Source of the DNA: Eopsaltria australis
Taxonomy: Eukaryota; Chordata; Aves; Passeriformes; Petroicidae
DNA: 64,000 nt
Reading direction: 5' to 3'
Assembly (NCBI GenBank): GCA_034509425.1
Contig: JAVTVJ010000450.1
Coordinates: forward strand, 806,001-870,000
In this document: positions 1-14,918 of the stretch, piece after piece
How the letters are laid out: each line of letters opens with the position of its first letter
Position numbering within the stretch: the stretch's first letter is position 1
Translations under genes and position numbers: made by a program
The notes under the pieces: generated by a model
What the model was told of the DNA's origin: nothing
The model's input: the letters and a program-made list of their open reading frames with translations, nothing else
The model's database searches: none

Positions 1-1964
1 AACTGAAGAAATTGAGGTGTCTCTCAAAACAATCATTCAGAGTTAGACTGGGAAATGTAATGTCTGATTTATCATTGCTGGTTTATGCATCATTGGCAAT
101 GTCAGCAGTGGATGTGCCTCTTGGAGAAGAAGGAAATGCCAAGATTTTGAATGCAGGATTGTCCCAGAAATGCCATCACATATGTTTCACAAGTAATACA
201 AGACTGCAGCAAACTGGTGAACATGCAAAAACATTCACTAGTTTTCTTTTTAAGGATGGGTAGCATTTTAACACTCATAACTTCAACAGAACACAGTGCA
301 TCTGGCTCTTTTCTGTACTAAGTGAACTGAATGCTCTCTGTAAGGTTGGATAATACGTACAGTGATGTGTTATCAGTAGAAATTGATAAGCTGTAGCTGA
401 TATCCTTCATTCCCACTTAGCAAATTTTGTCTTCTAGTTACAAACACCTAGTAAAAACTAAGGACTTTGGAGATACTCATCCTAATCTTCTCTGAGCTTT
501 AAATCTATGTGGACTAAACTGTTTAAGATATCAGTTCTTACGTCAAGTTTCACGAGAAAGGAGAACCTAAGAATCCAGATATTTGTCCAAATCCAGAGAG
601 TATCCACCTGCCTGGATGAAATAAGATTGCTATGTCTAAACTTTATAAGCCACTCCCAACCAGGCTGAACAGAAACAGCAAAACATCCAGCCAAATATCA
701 GAAAAAGTATTTCCTAGCAAAAGTTACTCCTTCCCAGGCATTGTTTTTTGCCAGGTGCCAGTGTATTGGCATGGATGATCCTTGTTTGATTCTTATGGTA
801 AGAGGGAGGGGAAACAGCCCTGAAGGAAAGTGGTAGATGTATGCCAAGAAATAGCTGGGCAGGAAAAAGCCACTGTTCTGCTTCCCTTCTGTCTAAAGAG
901 GGCAGGGGTAGATAAGTTAAAGTGAGGGCACAGGACATGAGTGTGAGCAGGGGATGGCAGCAGCACACACCTGCCTTACTCACCACAACAGGCACAGGGG
1001 CTGAGGCAGCTGCTCCTGGAAGAAGGGAATTTCAGAAGCTCCAAACTGTTTCCTCCAACAAATGGCAAGCTGTCTCAGAGAGAGACATCTGTGGCTTGTT
1101 CCTGGTGAAATTTCACTGTGCTCACATTGAGAAATTGTCTTTGCTCGCAGTTGCTTGCACAATAAATTCATGGATCCTTTGCAAACATCTCAAGATTTGC
1201 AGGAAAATACTAATGAAAGAATGAGTGGGTCATTTCACTTAGTTCAAATCCAGTGAGAGGGAGTGAGGTTTGAAACCAGCAAGAAAGAAATTGAGGACTG
1301 AATAAACAAAAGAAAAATTTTTGCAAACAGCTTAAGAAACCCAGTCTGAAAATAGCCAGAGAGCACAGATCACAGCAAACTAAATATGAACTATAAATAC
1401 ATAACACAAATACATAAATACGAGCATATTTGTTTTGAGATTTTCAGATACAAACCCTGAACTTCCTCTCCACGCTCTGCTGCAGTTTGTTTGTTTTACA
1501 TAACAAAATTATTTTGGTTTGTCCATTAAAACATTCTGCCATTTCTTTCCTCCAGAAACCCCCACTTTTCAGTGCAGTGACATTAGCTCTGGGAAGACAC
1601 ATGGCTTTTTTCAGCTGAGAAGTGCTCTGATCTACAGGAACTAATTAGAGCATTTTCTCGAGCTCATCCCTTTCTTCTCATTACTGGTGACCAAAGACAA
1701 CTGCTGAGACATGATCATTACAGAACTGGCTGCTAGTGCATGCATTATCCTCACAGAAATAAATCAGCAAATACTACCAGAGTAAGGGGTAAGGAATGCT
1801 CAAAAAAACAGCCAGTGGCAGAAAACAGCACCCACAAGAGTCACCCTAAGGCCAACCAAACTGATCTCTGCCAGAAACAGCTTTCCTGTTGAGGAAAAGG
1901 AACGTAGGAGAAATTGAGCCTGTGCAGGGTGATATGAGTGTTTATTCATGAAGGCATTCCTAAA
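1..1964. other. AT-rich non-coding sequence
   Basis: No exon, RNA gene or repeat family is recognised here. All open frames are under about 100 codons, overlap on both strands, and look like chance frames with no domain-like composition. The stretch is ordinary AT-rich vertebrate intergenic or intronic DNA. The CR1 fragment that follows may begin a little earlier than marked, because its 5' side is diverged. Confidence 0.6.
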
Positions 1965-2372
1965 ATGATCAGAGAACTGGAACTTATTTCCTACGAGGAA
2001 AGGCTGAGAGAGTTGGGGTTGTTTAGCCTGGAGAACAGTCCTGGGAGAGTTTATTGAAACCTTTCCATGCTTAAAGGGGGCTTATATGAATGACTGGGGC
2101 AGACTTTTAATGGCATTCATAGCAATAGGACAAGGGTATCAGTTTTAAACAAAAGAGGGTAGATTCAAAGTAGATATCTAGAAGAAAATTTCTTACAGTG
2201 AGGGTGGTGAAATGCTGGCACAGGTGTGGTGGGCATTTAGGGTCAAGTTGGATGGGGCTCTGAGAAACCTGACCTGGTTGAAGACACCTCTGCTCATTGC
2301 AGGGGTTTAGACCAGATGGCCTCTAAAGATCCCTTCCACCCCAAACTGTTCTATGATTCTGTGATTTCTCAG
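1965..2372 (+). mobile_element. CR1: CR1 LINE 3' fragment, plus strand
   Basis: The segment reads in the CR1 sense direction. It runs from 'gaggaaaggctgagagag' followed by 'ttggggttgtttagcctgga', through the 'acagtgagggtggtgaaatg' part, to the terminal 'ccagatggcctctaaagatc' and 'ttctatgattctgtgattt'. This is the 3' part of ORF2 plus the 3' UTR of an avian CR1. It is 5'-truncated and diverged, with a damaged middle (about 2050-2150), so it is an old dead copy. CR1 elements typically insert as 5'-truncated fragments and end in a short octamer-like repeat rather than poly-A, which fits the 3' end here. Confidence 0.93.
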
Positions 2373-5300
2373 TGTGGGCTGCAGGTTGTTAAACAGATGG
2401 GTATTTCACACAGTGGTTTGAGGCATGTTGTATCTTCTGGAAGGCTGAACAGCTTCATCCAGAGAGTTCTGAAGTTCAATAAATTAGTGTTATTATTGAA
2501 TTAGTTTAAATGTTTGGGGCCATTCCTTAGCACCATACTCTACAAGTGATTATATTTGACCTCAAAGTGACAGTTTGCTTCATCTGCAAGTCCTTAATTG
2601 CTGTGCAAAAACAAGCAATAATTACATAAAAAGCAAGGAAAAGGCAGGCATAAGCTGTTCACCCACTTTAAATGAGGATCAGTACCAAAGGTATAGAATT
2701 TCTGCATTTGTGGTGCTTTTCCACATGTTATGTTATGCATGGTATGCCTTTTTTTATTGTCTGGCTGCACGAACTTCCAAAAACCTGAACTAAGTTGTCA
2801 TAGAATCACAGTCCTCTGCCTGGACTGAATGTCCCATGGAGTCAGCTGATATGTCAGCACATTACAAAGACAGAATAAGATTAATGTGAGGGAAGTGCAG
2901 GGAGCTATTCACAATATTGGCACCATCGTGCCCCTAAGAAGTGCAAAGGTGGCTCTGGCTGCTCAAACAGCCCTGCCTGACTGTAGGTTTCAGACAAAGA
3001 GTGGGTTGCTTTGCTGAGGAGTGTTAATAAGACATGCCAGATCTTAACAGAGCCAGTCAATATGACAGATCCTGTAGTCTGAAAGAAATGGTCAGGGCAG
3101 AATTTAGCTTCAAAGAGCAACCCCAACACCGGAACAGACTCGAGTAATTATAAAATCTACTGGGCTGCACAAGCACACTCCACAAAGAGCATTTTAACTT
3201 CCTCAGTTCTTCAAAATCCCATTTTTTTTGTACTTCCAGAGTGCAGCGGGACTTAAAAAGCTTAAGTTTGAAAAAGTGACAGATTTAAATCCATACCAAA
3301 ATAACAACAGGAAAACAGGAAAACATCACACTGGGTTTATGAGGGAGAAAATCAGATGGCATTTTTACATGCAAATGATGAATATCTCAGGGAAAGAATT
3401 CAATATGATAAATGTGATGTTTCCTCTCTGCTATTAAATGAGCTTCTGTGATGCATTTGTCTATCCCAGCCTTATAATTCCATAGGAAATAGCACAAGTT
3501 TCTCATGCAAATTTGCAGCAGCTGTAAAGGGGATACAGAGCACAAGGTTGTGACTGGTTGACCCATCAATCCAACATAACTGATGGATTTTTTTCACTGC
3601 CAAGGAAGGGAACTGAAAAGAACAAAGACCCTTCTAGGTGTTTCTGTGGATTTTGTTCAGTTTTAGGAGTTTTTTTCATTTTTAACATTTAGTTACTGCT
3701 ATGACTATGTTTTGTTTTTCAGGAAGAACAGAGTCTATCACAGTCATGCACTGAGTTCTCGACACAGCTTTAATTTCCCACAGTGCCACCAGCCAAGGCT
3801 ACACTAAAAAGTTTAACTTGATCTCATTGTGTCTTTCAGGCCTGAAATAAAATTTACATAACTCAGGAACTGCCCCCTGAAGAGTTTCGTTTCTATCATC
3901 AGTAGCTATGTGCCAGCACAGAAAACTATTTTCAGCAATATAAGCAGTGTTCACCATCCCTTCACCAGGGGTTTCTACACCAGGACTGTAGCACAGGGAC
4001 CTTCCCAATTGCACCTGGTGACCTGCCCTTGGTTAAATTATCTTATTTAAAATATCAAATAAAGAGGGACAACCAAATAATTGCATCACTTTCACAGGCA
4101 ACTGATTACTTTTTGATTTTTAGCACTTGAAGCCAGCATTCAAAGTCACCATCTTGGAGCCCCCAAACACAGAGAATTTTCCCAGCAGCCAGTGAAGGTT
4201 TTGGCAGGAAAGGCAAACCAAACACACTTGTCCTTATTGTCATAAGGAAAGACAAAGCGAAAATTAAATGAGTTAATCATAAATTTTCTTCTTGAAATGG
4301 TACTAAAATTTTAAGATGTTAGAAACAAAGGGTCAGATTTCTAATGGAGAAATGTTACAATTGTTGTGTGTCTATGCTGAAGAGAAAGAAAACTTTTCTC
4401 ACCATTGGAGAAGGCTCCTTGATTAGGGGAAAAAAAAGGAAGAAACAAATGATGACAGCCAATTTCCAGTGCTTTTAGGCTATTTCATATCAAACAGTGT
4501 GATGAATGTTGCAATATCACTTTTGGCTATAGCACAAAAAATATTATCCTCTATAGACGCTGCAGCATAAAACAAAAATGCTTTTATTACCACTAGCAAT
4601 GATGTGACATGCCTGATAAATGCCACTTTAAGACTCCTTTGGGTCCCAGCATCCCTTCACACTTATTATCAAGTTACTAATAGATTCTGTAGGTTTGACT
4701 GGCCATCATTTAGGAGTGTCATTTACTCTAAAATGACAGAAAAGTAAAATGTTCTAAAATGCTCAATTTTTCTCTTTTCCCTGACTGAGTGACTAATGAG
4801 TAAGAATAATAACTTTTATTCATGTTGTCTAGGTGATAAAATGGCCATTGTAGAATGATGAATATCAAGTAAAGATGTTTTCATTTAACACAGGCAGGGA
4901 AAAAAAAGACATGAACCTTTAAGTCTTAAAAATATGAAAGAGAGCAGGCAGCTATTTAAGTATTCACATCTCCTCTATGACAACTGAGTCTGTTTCCCTT
5001 TGTTATTAGTTTTTCTCTGGATGCAGAGAAGCATTGAAAACAACAGGGTCAGACATGTTACAGATTAAATTCCTCCTTGCAGGATAATATTGTCCACAGG
5101 CCCCCACTGAGATTAACACCCCTTTTTTCTGGATAATGTACAGACATACCATAAGGGTTAATTCCTGCAGTGAAGTGTAGAAGTTATGTAAACTAGACAG
5201 GCAGAACACCAGAGAGATGCAAAAAAAAGGGAAAACAGTTGTGTAGTAGATCTCTGGCAGAACTCACAGGGTATTATATTTAGATTAAAGATGATACTTT

Positions 5301-6705
5301 GGTTGCAGACACCTCAGAAAGGCTTTTGCAAATCATAACCATAACACCCAGCAGAAGATAATTTTCACCCACAGTCAGTTTCTATGCTATACTAGAGAAT
5401 CAACAGGAAAAAAGGAACATAAACCACATCTTTCTGCAAATTTAATTAATTGGAGCTGAGTCCCTAATTCTCTAAAGCCACTTTAAAACCAAGCATAAAT
5501 TCCTGTCTGCAAGAGAGGATCTGATCTCACCATGACAAAGATGCAATGAGTAATTCTGTATTAACTATCTCAAAGTAAATGTTCACCTGACCCTCTGCTC
5601 ATCATGCTCAGTCCTTGTAGTTCAAACCCAACCTCCCCCACTTCTTTTCAAGCCAATTGTGTTTGGGCAAAGTATAGAGGTTTTCAACAATTTTTTTAAA
5701 AATTATCTTTCCCTAAGACAGCTTTGCCTGTTCAGTGAGTTTAATTGTGGATGAAAGGCACAAAGTAATATTGTATCTGTATAAACGTGTCAGCAAGTAA
5801 TCATGTTCTAATGTTATTTAAAGTAAAGGGTTAATTTAGATCAGACATGGCAGCAATTCCAGTGGAGATCCTACGGATTTGCACAAATTATGTCCTGATT
5901 CAGTTTCATTGACTCCAGTACTGATTTTCATCTGGATGAGTCCACCATCCCAGATCTTTAGCTTCCCAGTTCTTCAGAGTGATTGAAATGTCACTGGAGA
6001 GCCAGTCCTGCCAAAAAGGGATTAAGTGAGCCACCTCTGAGCAAGTGTCTTTAGTTGTTCTCCTTGAGATGAAGAAATTCCATCAAGAAAAGGGCCCGAA
6101 GGACAAATGGTTTTTTTGTGTTGAAGGGGATGAATGGCCAGCACCCCAATTGACTCACCAGGCAGAGCAAACTAAAGACTGTGAGAGATTAAAGCATCCA
6201 GTCACAGCCTCAGAAAAGGAGTCAACTCTGTAGCTCCTTCAGGAACAGTGCCACAGCCTCTGATGCCGTGAGAGGATCAGGGTGTCACTGCCACTGTGCT
6301 TCGTGTTCATTAGACAGAGCTCCAAACGCCAGCTCTGCTCACACACTGGTCAGTTCTGATCATAACAAGTTCCTTGGCTAAGAGGAGAAAAAACCCCAAC
6401 TGTATGATCAGAAAGATCACAAAATGCTGCTCTGGCTGTACTGCAGAGCAGTTTACTGTAATGTAAACTCTATCAAATAAACACTCCCAGATATTTTCCT
6501 ACTCTCCCATTACTGCACTAGAAACGCTCAATAATGTTCAACAAATGTACGAAAACAGCATATGTCAATCCAGCATTTTCTTCAAACTGTTCTATTTTCA
6601 GTTCATGTTTTGTTCAATTAACACTGCTATCACTGAGTCACTCTCATTACAGCTGATCCTCTTCAGGAGAACAGAAGGGGTTTTCATTAGCACTGAAAAT
6701 CTATA
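2373..6705. other. AT-rich non-coding sequence
   Basis: No gene is recognised in this 4.3 kb. A short 'catagaatcacag' string at about 2800 resembles the CR1 minus-strand tail, but the CR1 match does not continue, so it is not annotated. The remaining sequence is unique-looking and AT-rich, with only short, frame-random open stretches. Confidence 0.55.
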
Positions 6706-7242
6706 GTTCACAGAGGACTCGGAGTTGGATGGGACCCACAAGGACAATCAAAGTCCGTGTCTTGGCTCTGCACAGGAAATCCCAGGAATCACATCCTGTG
6801 CCTGAGAGTGATGTCCAAACACTTACTGAACTCTGTCAGGCTGGTGCTGTGACCACTGCCCTGCAGAGCCTGTTCAGTGCCCAGCCACCCTCCGGGGAAA
6901 GAACCTTTTCCTGATATCCAACCTAAACCTCTCCTGATACAACTCCAGGCCATTCAGGGGTCCTGCCACTGGGCACCAAGAGCAGAGATCACTGCTGCCT
7001 CTCCTGAAGATATTTAAGACCCCGATAAGGTCTTCCCTCAGTCTCCTCTGCTCCAGGCTGAACTAACCAGTGCCATCAGCTGCTTCTCATTTGGCTTTTC
7101 CTCCAGACCCTTCACCATCCTTGTGGCCCCCTTTGGATGTTCCCTAATAGCTTAATGTGTATTTTATATAGTGGTGCCCAAAACCTCAAGGTGAGGCTGT
7201 GCCAGGACAGAGTAGAGCGGGATTGTGTGCTAGAAGTCATTT
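6706..7242 (-). mobile_element. CR1: CR1 LINE 3' fragment, minus strand
   Basis: The plus strand reads as the complement of a CR1 3' end. It begins near 'ggagttggatgggacccaca' and continues through 'tgaactctgtcaggctggtg', 'tccaacctaaacctctcctg', 'ccctcagtctcctctgctcc' and 'ccctttggatgttccctaat', ending near 'acagagtagagcgggat'. About 530 bp are collinear with the family, making this the longest CR1 3' segment in the window. It is 5'-truncated and carries small indels. Plus-strand open frames inside it (for example around 6729-6914) are antisense to the element and are not genes. Confidence 0.95.
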
Positions 7243-10200
7243 GTAAAATTATTTTTTTCGTCCTAAAGACAAATTCATTTTATACCAGCCTAGAAGACTC
7301 TCTTGCTATTAAATCATCATCACTGCAAACATCACTGAAAGGTCATTTTGTCAGTGTTCTCATTCTGTATTGCCAGACCCAAATTTCCCCGTGCCTGCCT
7401 GGATCTCTCTGCCTGAGGCACTTGCTTTCCTTGTTGCTCAGGTGAAGGCAGCTGCTGTGAGGATATACTTTACAATGTGTTTTGAAATTATTCTCTAAAT
7501 AAAAATTGGGTTCTGTAGGCTGCAATAGGCAAGTATAAATAAAGAATGTGTCTGGTTTAAATAGAGTGAGTAAAATACACATCCCTAATATAGAGTAAGA
7601 AATATTTCTGGATAGAAGCAGGAAGGTAAACCACTATGCTTTAAGTAAAAGGTAACACTAATGAGCACTTCTGAGATGGATTTGTATTAAAATTACCCTG
7701 AAAAGATTTTAAAAACAAGTATATTAAAATGTTCATGTGAAATTGTTACGAATTTCTGTCTGAGGAGCAAGTTGTCTTAAAGGTTCCATTTTCTAACACA
7801 GAATTGCATTCACTCTATGAAATATTTTGCATTATATTTTAATTAAAGTTATAATTACAGAACTAAATATAATTAGCTTCTTTCTTCAAAAGAAATTGGA
7901 AGTGAACTTACTTTATTAAATTTTCAATTTGTTTCCTGCAGTGTTACATAGTTTATTCTAATTAATTGAATGAGATCTCATAAATATTTTATCAACATAG
8001 GGATGTGATTAACAGCTCGAGTTTTGTGTGGTTTTCTTTTTTCTTCCCAGCTTTCTTCTTCTCTGCATTACCATTTCCCCAGTTTTTATGTTCACTCTCC
8101 TGCCTTCGGTGACAATTTGAGAACGGGAGCCCTGCCAGATCCCCCCTCTTCCACAGCACAATGTTGCATTTTTGCAGTCTGGCCATAAGAAGCCATTTTT
8201 ACCTTCTCTTCGGGAGTGTTTGTTATCTAAGGAAGCCCTCCTATAACACAGGCCACAGAAGTGACACTCATTCCTTGGGTGATTTATGACTTCCACACTG
8301 AGCAGCTTCCTGCAGAATCTCCTCTGCTTTCAGGGTGTGTGTGCAGAATATTTGTTTATTCCCTGAGCAGATAAAGCAGAAGGGAGTAAAAGAGACTGTA
8401 ACCCCTCATTAGCACACCCTGCTCCAGAGATTACAAAATGAAGCAGAAGGTGCATTTCACACAGCTCCCTGGTCCCTGTTGTGTTGCAAAGGGCTCAATT
8501 TTCACATGGCATCAGTGAGATTTAGACTTGAGAGCTGTAATTGCAGTTTGAGCCTCTGCCTCACCTGCTCAGCCTCCTGCCTGCCATGTGGATGTTTCAG
8601 CAGGACAGAAACACCCACTCAGAGCCCTCAGGCCCCTCGTACAAGATCAGAGCTTCCATCAGGAGGAAACCACACCAAAAGCTTCAGAGGCTCACAAGGA
8701 AAGAGGCAAGCCCTGCTTCAAAGTGTGTAAAAGCAGATAAAAAGGGAAGGAGGACACAGAGGCGAAGTGACCTGCTTGTAGTTACACACTGCAGCAGGAC
8801 AAACATGAGAATTCTGTTTCCCAGTCCAGTGCTTCCACCCTCCCCATCACTGCTGGAAAGGGATGATTACAGTTCATGTTGGAAATGCTGCTCTGCAGCC
8901 AAAGTGAGAGTAGATAAACTTGTCAGTATGGATAGCTAAGCAAATAAACAGCATGTTGATCATATCAAACACAAAAAATGTAAGTACAGCTATATATAAA
9001 GTGAATAGTCAGGAAGGAAGAAAATAATCATTTTAGCTCTTTATTGGATTAAATCTGTCAGCCCCTAGTTTAAGGGGGAAAGCACTGCTGTCAGAGAGCA
9101 GTTCCAGATTAATTTAATTAAGCACTGCTTTAATAATATCAAAAGAAACATTCAGCTGTTATGACCTTTATCATGCAGCAATATCAAAGGTATGGGATGA
9201 ATGAAACAAAAAAGAAACCAATATATATTTAAACTATTCATTTAGCTCAGGCAGGAATTGTGTCACTTGCTCATCTTGCATGGTTGACAGCAACAGGCTG
9301 AGTATCTTTTAATATCTAAAGAACAAATCGTTTTCTCACAAGCATATTTCAAAAGTCCCAGTGACACTAGCTGCAAGTGGACACATTTCTTCCTGGGAAA
9401 AAATTTCCCCTTATTGTTTTTCCTGTCCATGCATTCCTTTCACTACTTATTCTTTAATTTAGGTCAAATTTGGAAATAGAAAAGTGAATCAGCTTTGTTT
9501 CATATTTTATATGTTGTACAAAACCGGGTAACCTTCATCTGCATGCACAGTGATGCTCCTTTTGAATTGTGAAATAAATGAATGGAAGTCATGTTGACAA
9601 GAACCTTGCACTGATGATTCAGTGACCCTGTTGTACTGTTAATGTTGTTTTCCAAAGTCTAACAGTATTTTCCAATCAATCCAAATTTTGATTGATAGAT
9701 GAAGTTAACCCTGATGGTGCAAGCACTCCTTGTAGAGGCTGGAGCTGCAATTGTTGATGCCAGACCTGGATTTGACCTGAGATTTGCTCTATATTTATGT
9801 CTTGTAATGACTCCAAAGTAGCTTTATTGTGCTTGGATCTTCATCTTCTCTTAATTTACTTTACTTGTCTGAAATCAAGTCAACTGTTACTGCACAGCTG
9901 CAAAGACAATAACAACAGCAAATGCAATTTTTATGTGAAGAAAGTCCACATTTCTCAGCTCATAATACTCCAAGAAAGATGAAAAGGCCAGAAAAGTTGT
10001 TCTGCTGTTAAAATGACAAGATTATGGATATTTTCTAAAATTATTACAAGACAGGCCTGGGATTCACATGTAATATTTAAAGCACATCCAACATACTTTA
10101 GGCAGCATTACTAATGCCAAGTGAAGTATATTCTCCAAGTATTTATTTACAACTCTCCAGTGTTACAGCTCCAAGTGGGGATTCCTTCCCTGGCCTGTGG

Positions 10201-13200
10201 CAAACATCTTGCTCCATCTTAGGATAATGCAACCTCCCACTTTCCTAATTCAGATTTTTTGGCCTTTCTGGGTGCTTTCCTGGTCAGCATACAGATGATT
10301 GTTATTACATTTATGTGATCATTTCAGAGGGAGCTTTGTGTAATATCAGCATCAGCAAAGGCAGCTGGACCAGGTTCCAAACCCTTAAAATCCCTTTCCC
10401 ACAATGCTTCAACACGCTGTGGCATCACAGTACTATTACTTTATCTGGTAAAAAAGCATTTTATCTCCTCCTCTTGTTTCAGTTTGCTTTCACAGCCATG
10501 GTCTCATCTTTTACCTTGTGACATAACTGCAGATACTTTTCCTGTTACCAGATTCTTTATTGCCTGCTGCAGATTTTTTTCTCAGCATATGCAGGAAACA
10601 GACTTCACACTTTTCTTTCCATTCCACATCCTTGACATAACGGGTAGTTTGAACAGTTTGCATGTGTACACACAATGGAGAGGGGGATCTGTGCTGACAG
10701 AGATGGATGCTTCAAGCATTTTGTTGAAACAAATTTTAGAGAAGGTTTGAACATGATCTGAAGCCCCAATAATATTAATTTATTCATAAAGTTAGCTCTC
10801 AACCCTTGTCAACACTGTATTATTAATTTTCTTGCTTTTCACCCCCTCATGAGGGAAAAAACAGCTGAGACCACTGTGTTTGGCATGGGGCAGGCAGGTG
10901 CTGAGATCTCTCCATGCAGAGGCTCCCAGCTCTGTGGGCTCAGGTGATCCCTTCACACACTGACAGCAGAGGGTCACAGCAGCTCTATGGATCTACAAAG
11001 CCACACTGAAAAGAGAATTACTGGTTCAGGGAGCTGCCACAGGGCACACCAAACCAACTCTGCTGCATCCTAAAGAGATGCTGAATAATGAGATGGAGAA
11101 TAACTCATGTCATACTTCTGGCTACCCATTTGTCCAGAATAGTTTCTATTTCATATCTCCCCTTTTTTCACAGCAAATTTATCGATGGTAGAAATGCTGT
11201 GAGCTGGGCTATGCCAAGTTGGAATATTCTAATGACAAAGAGTCCTTGGAACAACTGCAAGGACTCAGAAGCAAGATGTAATAAAACGAGCTCCGAATGT
11301 TCCCAGGTTGTGACCACTTTTGTAGGGAAGGACAAGCGAACAGATATTTTGATGCTGGAACTTAGATGAGTATCATTTTTAACTCTAGCTGTAACTAAAC
11401 CACAATCTGGATTTTTCAGCCTTTGGGGTTTTGTCACAGCATTCACGTGCTTTTTGTACCACAGTATCTTGATCAGCAGGTAGCATCTGTCTTGAGTTTT
11501 GTTCTATTTAATTTCATAAAAGTGGAGCTCATGCAAAGACAACTAATTGGGGAGCTGAATACACAACCTACCACCCACCATGTGTCATTACTGGAAATAA
11601 CTCCACAAAGAAACCACATTTGGTGCTGAAAAGCTAAGACAGCTTTAACTCCTGATAGCATTCTCTGTTTCATTATCTCTCTGTGTCTTGGGATGCTTTT
11701 TGTGACACACACAACCCCCATACACCCCCTGTGCAGCAGAAATTGGTCCCAAAGGCATTCTGAGTAAGGAATCACTGAAATCCTGTAATTGCCCTACCCC
11801 TGGCTTTACACAGGCTTCAAGAGTGGGAAGACTGGCAACAAGATGCAGTCAGAGCAAAAATAATCTTCCTCTGTATCATTTGGTGCTATGGCACCAAGGT
11901 GATTACTGGACCAAAAATTTAGTGAAGAGATGCCCCCCATGACCTGATAATACAGAGGGCACAAACATTGCTTAATGCACACAGAAATTCCTGTGCTGGG
12001 ACTTCACTTTATGGGAGAAAAGGCAGACATGACACTGGGACAGCAGCAGATAAATGAACACATAAAAGACCTGATGGCTACAGGGTCACCTCTTATCTTC
12101 TTGGAGGATGATAGAGGAAGACCCTTGTGACTGCTCCAAGCCAACTTCCTTTCAAACTGTTGGGGGAAGTATAAGCTAGCCTTGTCCATTCTCTTTGACT
12201 GAGCACAGACTCTCCTCTCACACTTCTGCAGGGCACTGCATGACTAGGCAGGATTCACTACAAGGAAATAACAGGTCTTCACAGCACTCCCGAGAGAAAC
12301 AAAAGAAATAAGAATCCATATCTGGCTTTTTCAAAAAGCCTCGGCACAAGAGCATATCTGCACCATCCAGGGCAGAGCAGTTCAGAGGGACAGACTGCCT
12401 GGGGCATTTGTCCCACCACAGTCGGGTGTGCTGGCACTCCTGTGGCTTTAAACAAGCTGCCAGGACCAGGCACTGCTCTGTGCATCCATCCTGACTTTTC
12501 ACCCAGGCACTCCTGAAGTCCTTTCTTTGTAGCTGTAATTCAGGTCAGATTCTAGTTCAGTTGTCTTTTTCCCAAATCAATTCATGTCAACGGTTCTGTC
12601 TCCACAAAGAAACTCTCAATGTGTTTTTTCACTCTGTGTTTCTAAATGGGATCAGAGTGGCAGTTTCAGAGCGATGCTTTATTTTATTGTCACCTAGAGA
12701 ATGCTACATCTCTTCTCCCCCTTCTGATTTACATAAAACTATATGGGATAAGTGGAAGCTGTAAAGTTTTTATTTTAGAGGCACTGTCACTAAAATGTCT
12801 TCAGAAGCTTCCAGAACAATAAGATGTCATCTATTTCTTTAGGCCTTATCATTTCCCAGTTACAGAGCTACAAACTATGGGCGAAGCCACTGCAAAAGGA
12901 TATCCTTTTCACTGCAGAGATTTTTTTTCACTGAGAACCAGGCCCCCTGGCCTTCCACACCTTGAATCATCAGTGATCTACTGCTGAAGATCTGGACACA
13001 GAAATGAGTAGAATCACTCCAAACAAACCATCCAATCTTTAGTGGATTATGTCCTTGACTCTTCACTGCCCACTCAAATTCTTGTAACTTTTTGTTTAGA
13101 CACTTCTCAGGTGTCATATGGATTTTAATAAAGAACATCCTGAAAATTAAAAATATCTGCATATTTTTTCACTGTTACCATGGAGATCCTTGAATGACCT

Positions 13201-14888
13201 GCTATCAATACAGGCTAGTTAAGCAGGAATTTCCACTCTTCACATTACTCACACATTTGATCCAATTATTTTGTCTCTCGGAAGTTTCCCTAAATCTTAA
13301 CATATTTTGCTCATTTAATGCAATTAGAATTCAACACAGGTCTCAGAAATCAAGACAATAAAATCACATCTCACTGTTACTTTAAAGCTGTCACAGAAGC
13401 TCAAATTCTTTCCTGAAATCCTTCTTTTTCTCCAATTAACTATGATATATTTACTGCTTATTTTCCAACATTAAATACTTCAGTTCAAAAGTGCACTAAG
13501 CAAATAAGTAATGTGCAAGGTTTTTTAGCATAACTCAAAGGAAATCCTGAGAACCTGTGACACACTATTTTTCAGTAAGAAGAAAAACAGACAATTGTGG
13601 ATAATTTAAATCAAAGTACTATGTAGATTTTTGAACACCACAATTCTAATCCTGTAGCCATAATTTTCACTTTACAGTATACTTTCCAGAAGCCAAAATG
13701 AAAATTTTAAGAGTTTTGAATACATGTGGGTGTGAAAATGCTATCAAGGGAAGCATAACTTTTTTACTGATTTCTAGAAGCTGTACTCCCATATCGAAGA
13801 GTTGGATTTTTCCATCAGCTTGCTTTCACCAAGCAGCTGAAAGCAAGAAATAAAAAGAAACGGAAGAGAGTAGCTCTGTGATCAAGTAAATGATGCAGAA
13901 ATGTGCAAGTTCATAAATGACCATGATTATTTTGCAATTAGTTGGTGTTAGACATTCAAGACAATGACCATTGTGAAAATCCAGTGTGGCCAGGGGCCTT
14001 CAATGCTCTGTGGGAAAATGTTTGCAGTAGCTTTTAATGCTTTTTCTTTTGGATGTTTTCAGAAACCGTATGATGTAACATTTTTTATTGGCAAATGTCA
14101 GTTATGCAATATGAAAGAGTTCACAAGACAGGGTTAGTTTCAATGTATTTCCCTCCACACATTTCTGACTCACACAAAATACCGAAATTAGCAAATACCT
14201 TGTTTGCCAAGAAGTTTCATTTCCTGGTCTAATAGACTGTCAGTATTTTCAGAATTATTGAAACAAGAAGCTTAAGGGAGACAGCATGAGATGATCAGTC
14301 ACTTCGGATTTTTCCATTTTCAATTTTATCCTACTTCAAAATTATTATTTCTAAAATTTTACGAACTTCTGCAGACTGGGAAACCCATTTCCCACCCAGG
14401 AACAGTGTCAGGTAATTCTGCTTCCATCCAGGTGCTCCTGCAGAGGGAGATGAGTCTGATTCTGCTGCACACTCTCATTTGGAAATGATTACAAACTTCT
14501 TGATGCTTTTTTCCTCCCATACTGGAAAACATTGCTTATTTAGTACTGGATATTGAGGCTCTTCTGAGCATGTTTTACCCATGTAGGTGTATTCCAGGGC
14601 TGAGGCATCAGGGAACAGAGTTAGAAGAAAAATGTTATATTCTGCTCAGGGTTTGGTGGATATGACTCCAATGCACTCAGATATAACTTTGTTATGAAAA
14701 AAGGAAGGGATGAACAGCAAGTGACTCTATAAACTTTAGGTAAATTTTATTACCACTTCACCATCCCTGATAAATCTGTGCCTGTGCTGTACCTGCTCAC
14801 TTGCATCTCTCTTGACAGTGTGAGCTCTGACCTCTCAGAAACATTCTGGTATATACCGAGCACCTGGGAGCCAAAGATATTTCACAAC

Positions 14889-14918
14889 AGCACAAAGTGA
14901 ATAAGCACAAAGTGAATA
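14889..14918. repeat. Perfect 15-bp tandem duplication
   Basis: The unit 'agcacaaagtgaata' occurs twice in direct succession with no mismatch. Identical copies suggest a recent slippage or duplication event in otherwise unique sequence. Confidence 0.95.

Noticed and set aside
2795..2850. 'catagaatcacag' string resembling a CR1 tail
   Set aside because: The similarity stops after about 15 bp, too short to call an element.
6729..6914. 61-codon plus-strand open frame
   Set aside because: It lies entirely within a CR1 3' fragment and is antisense to the element.
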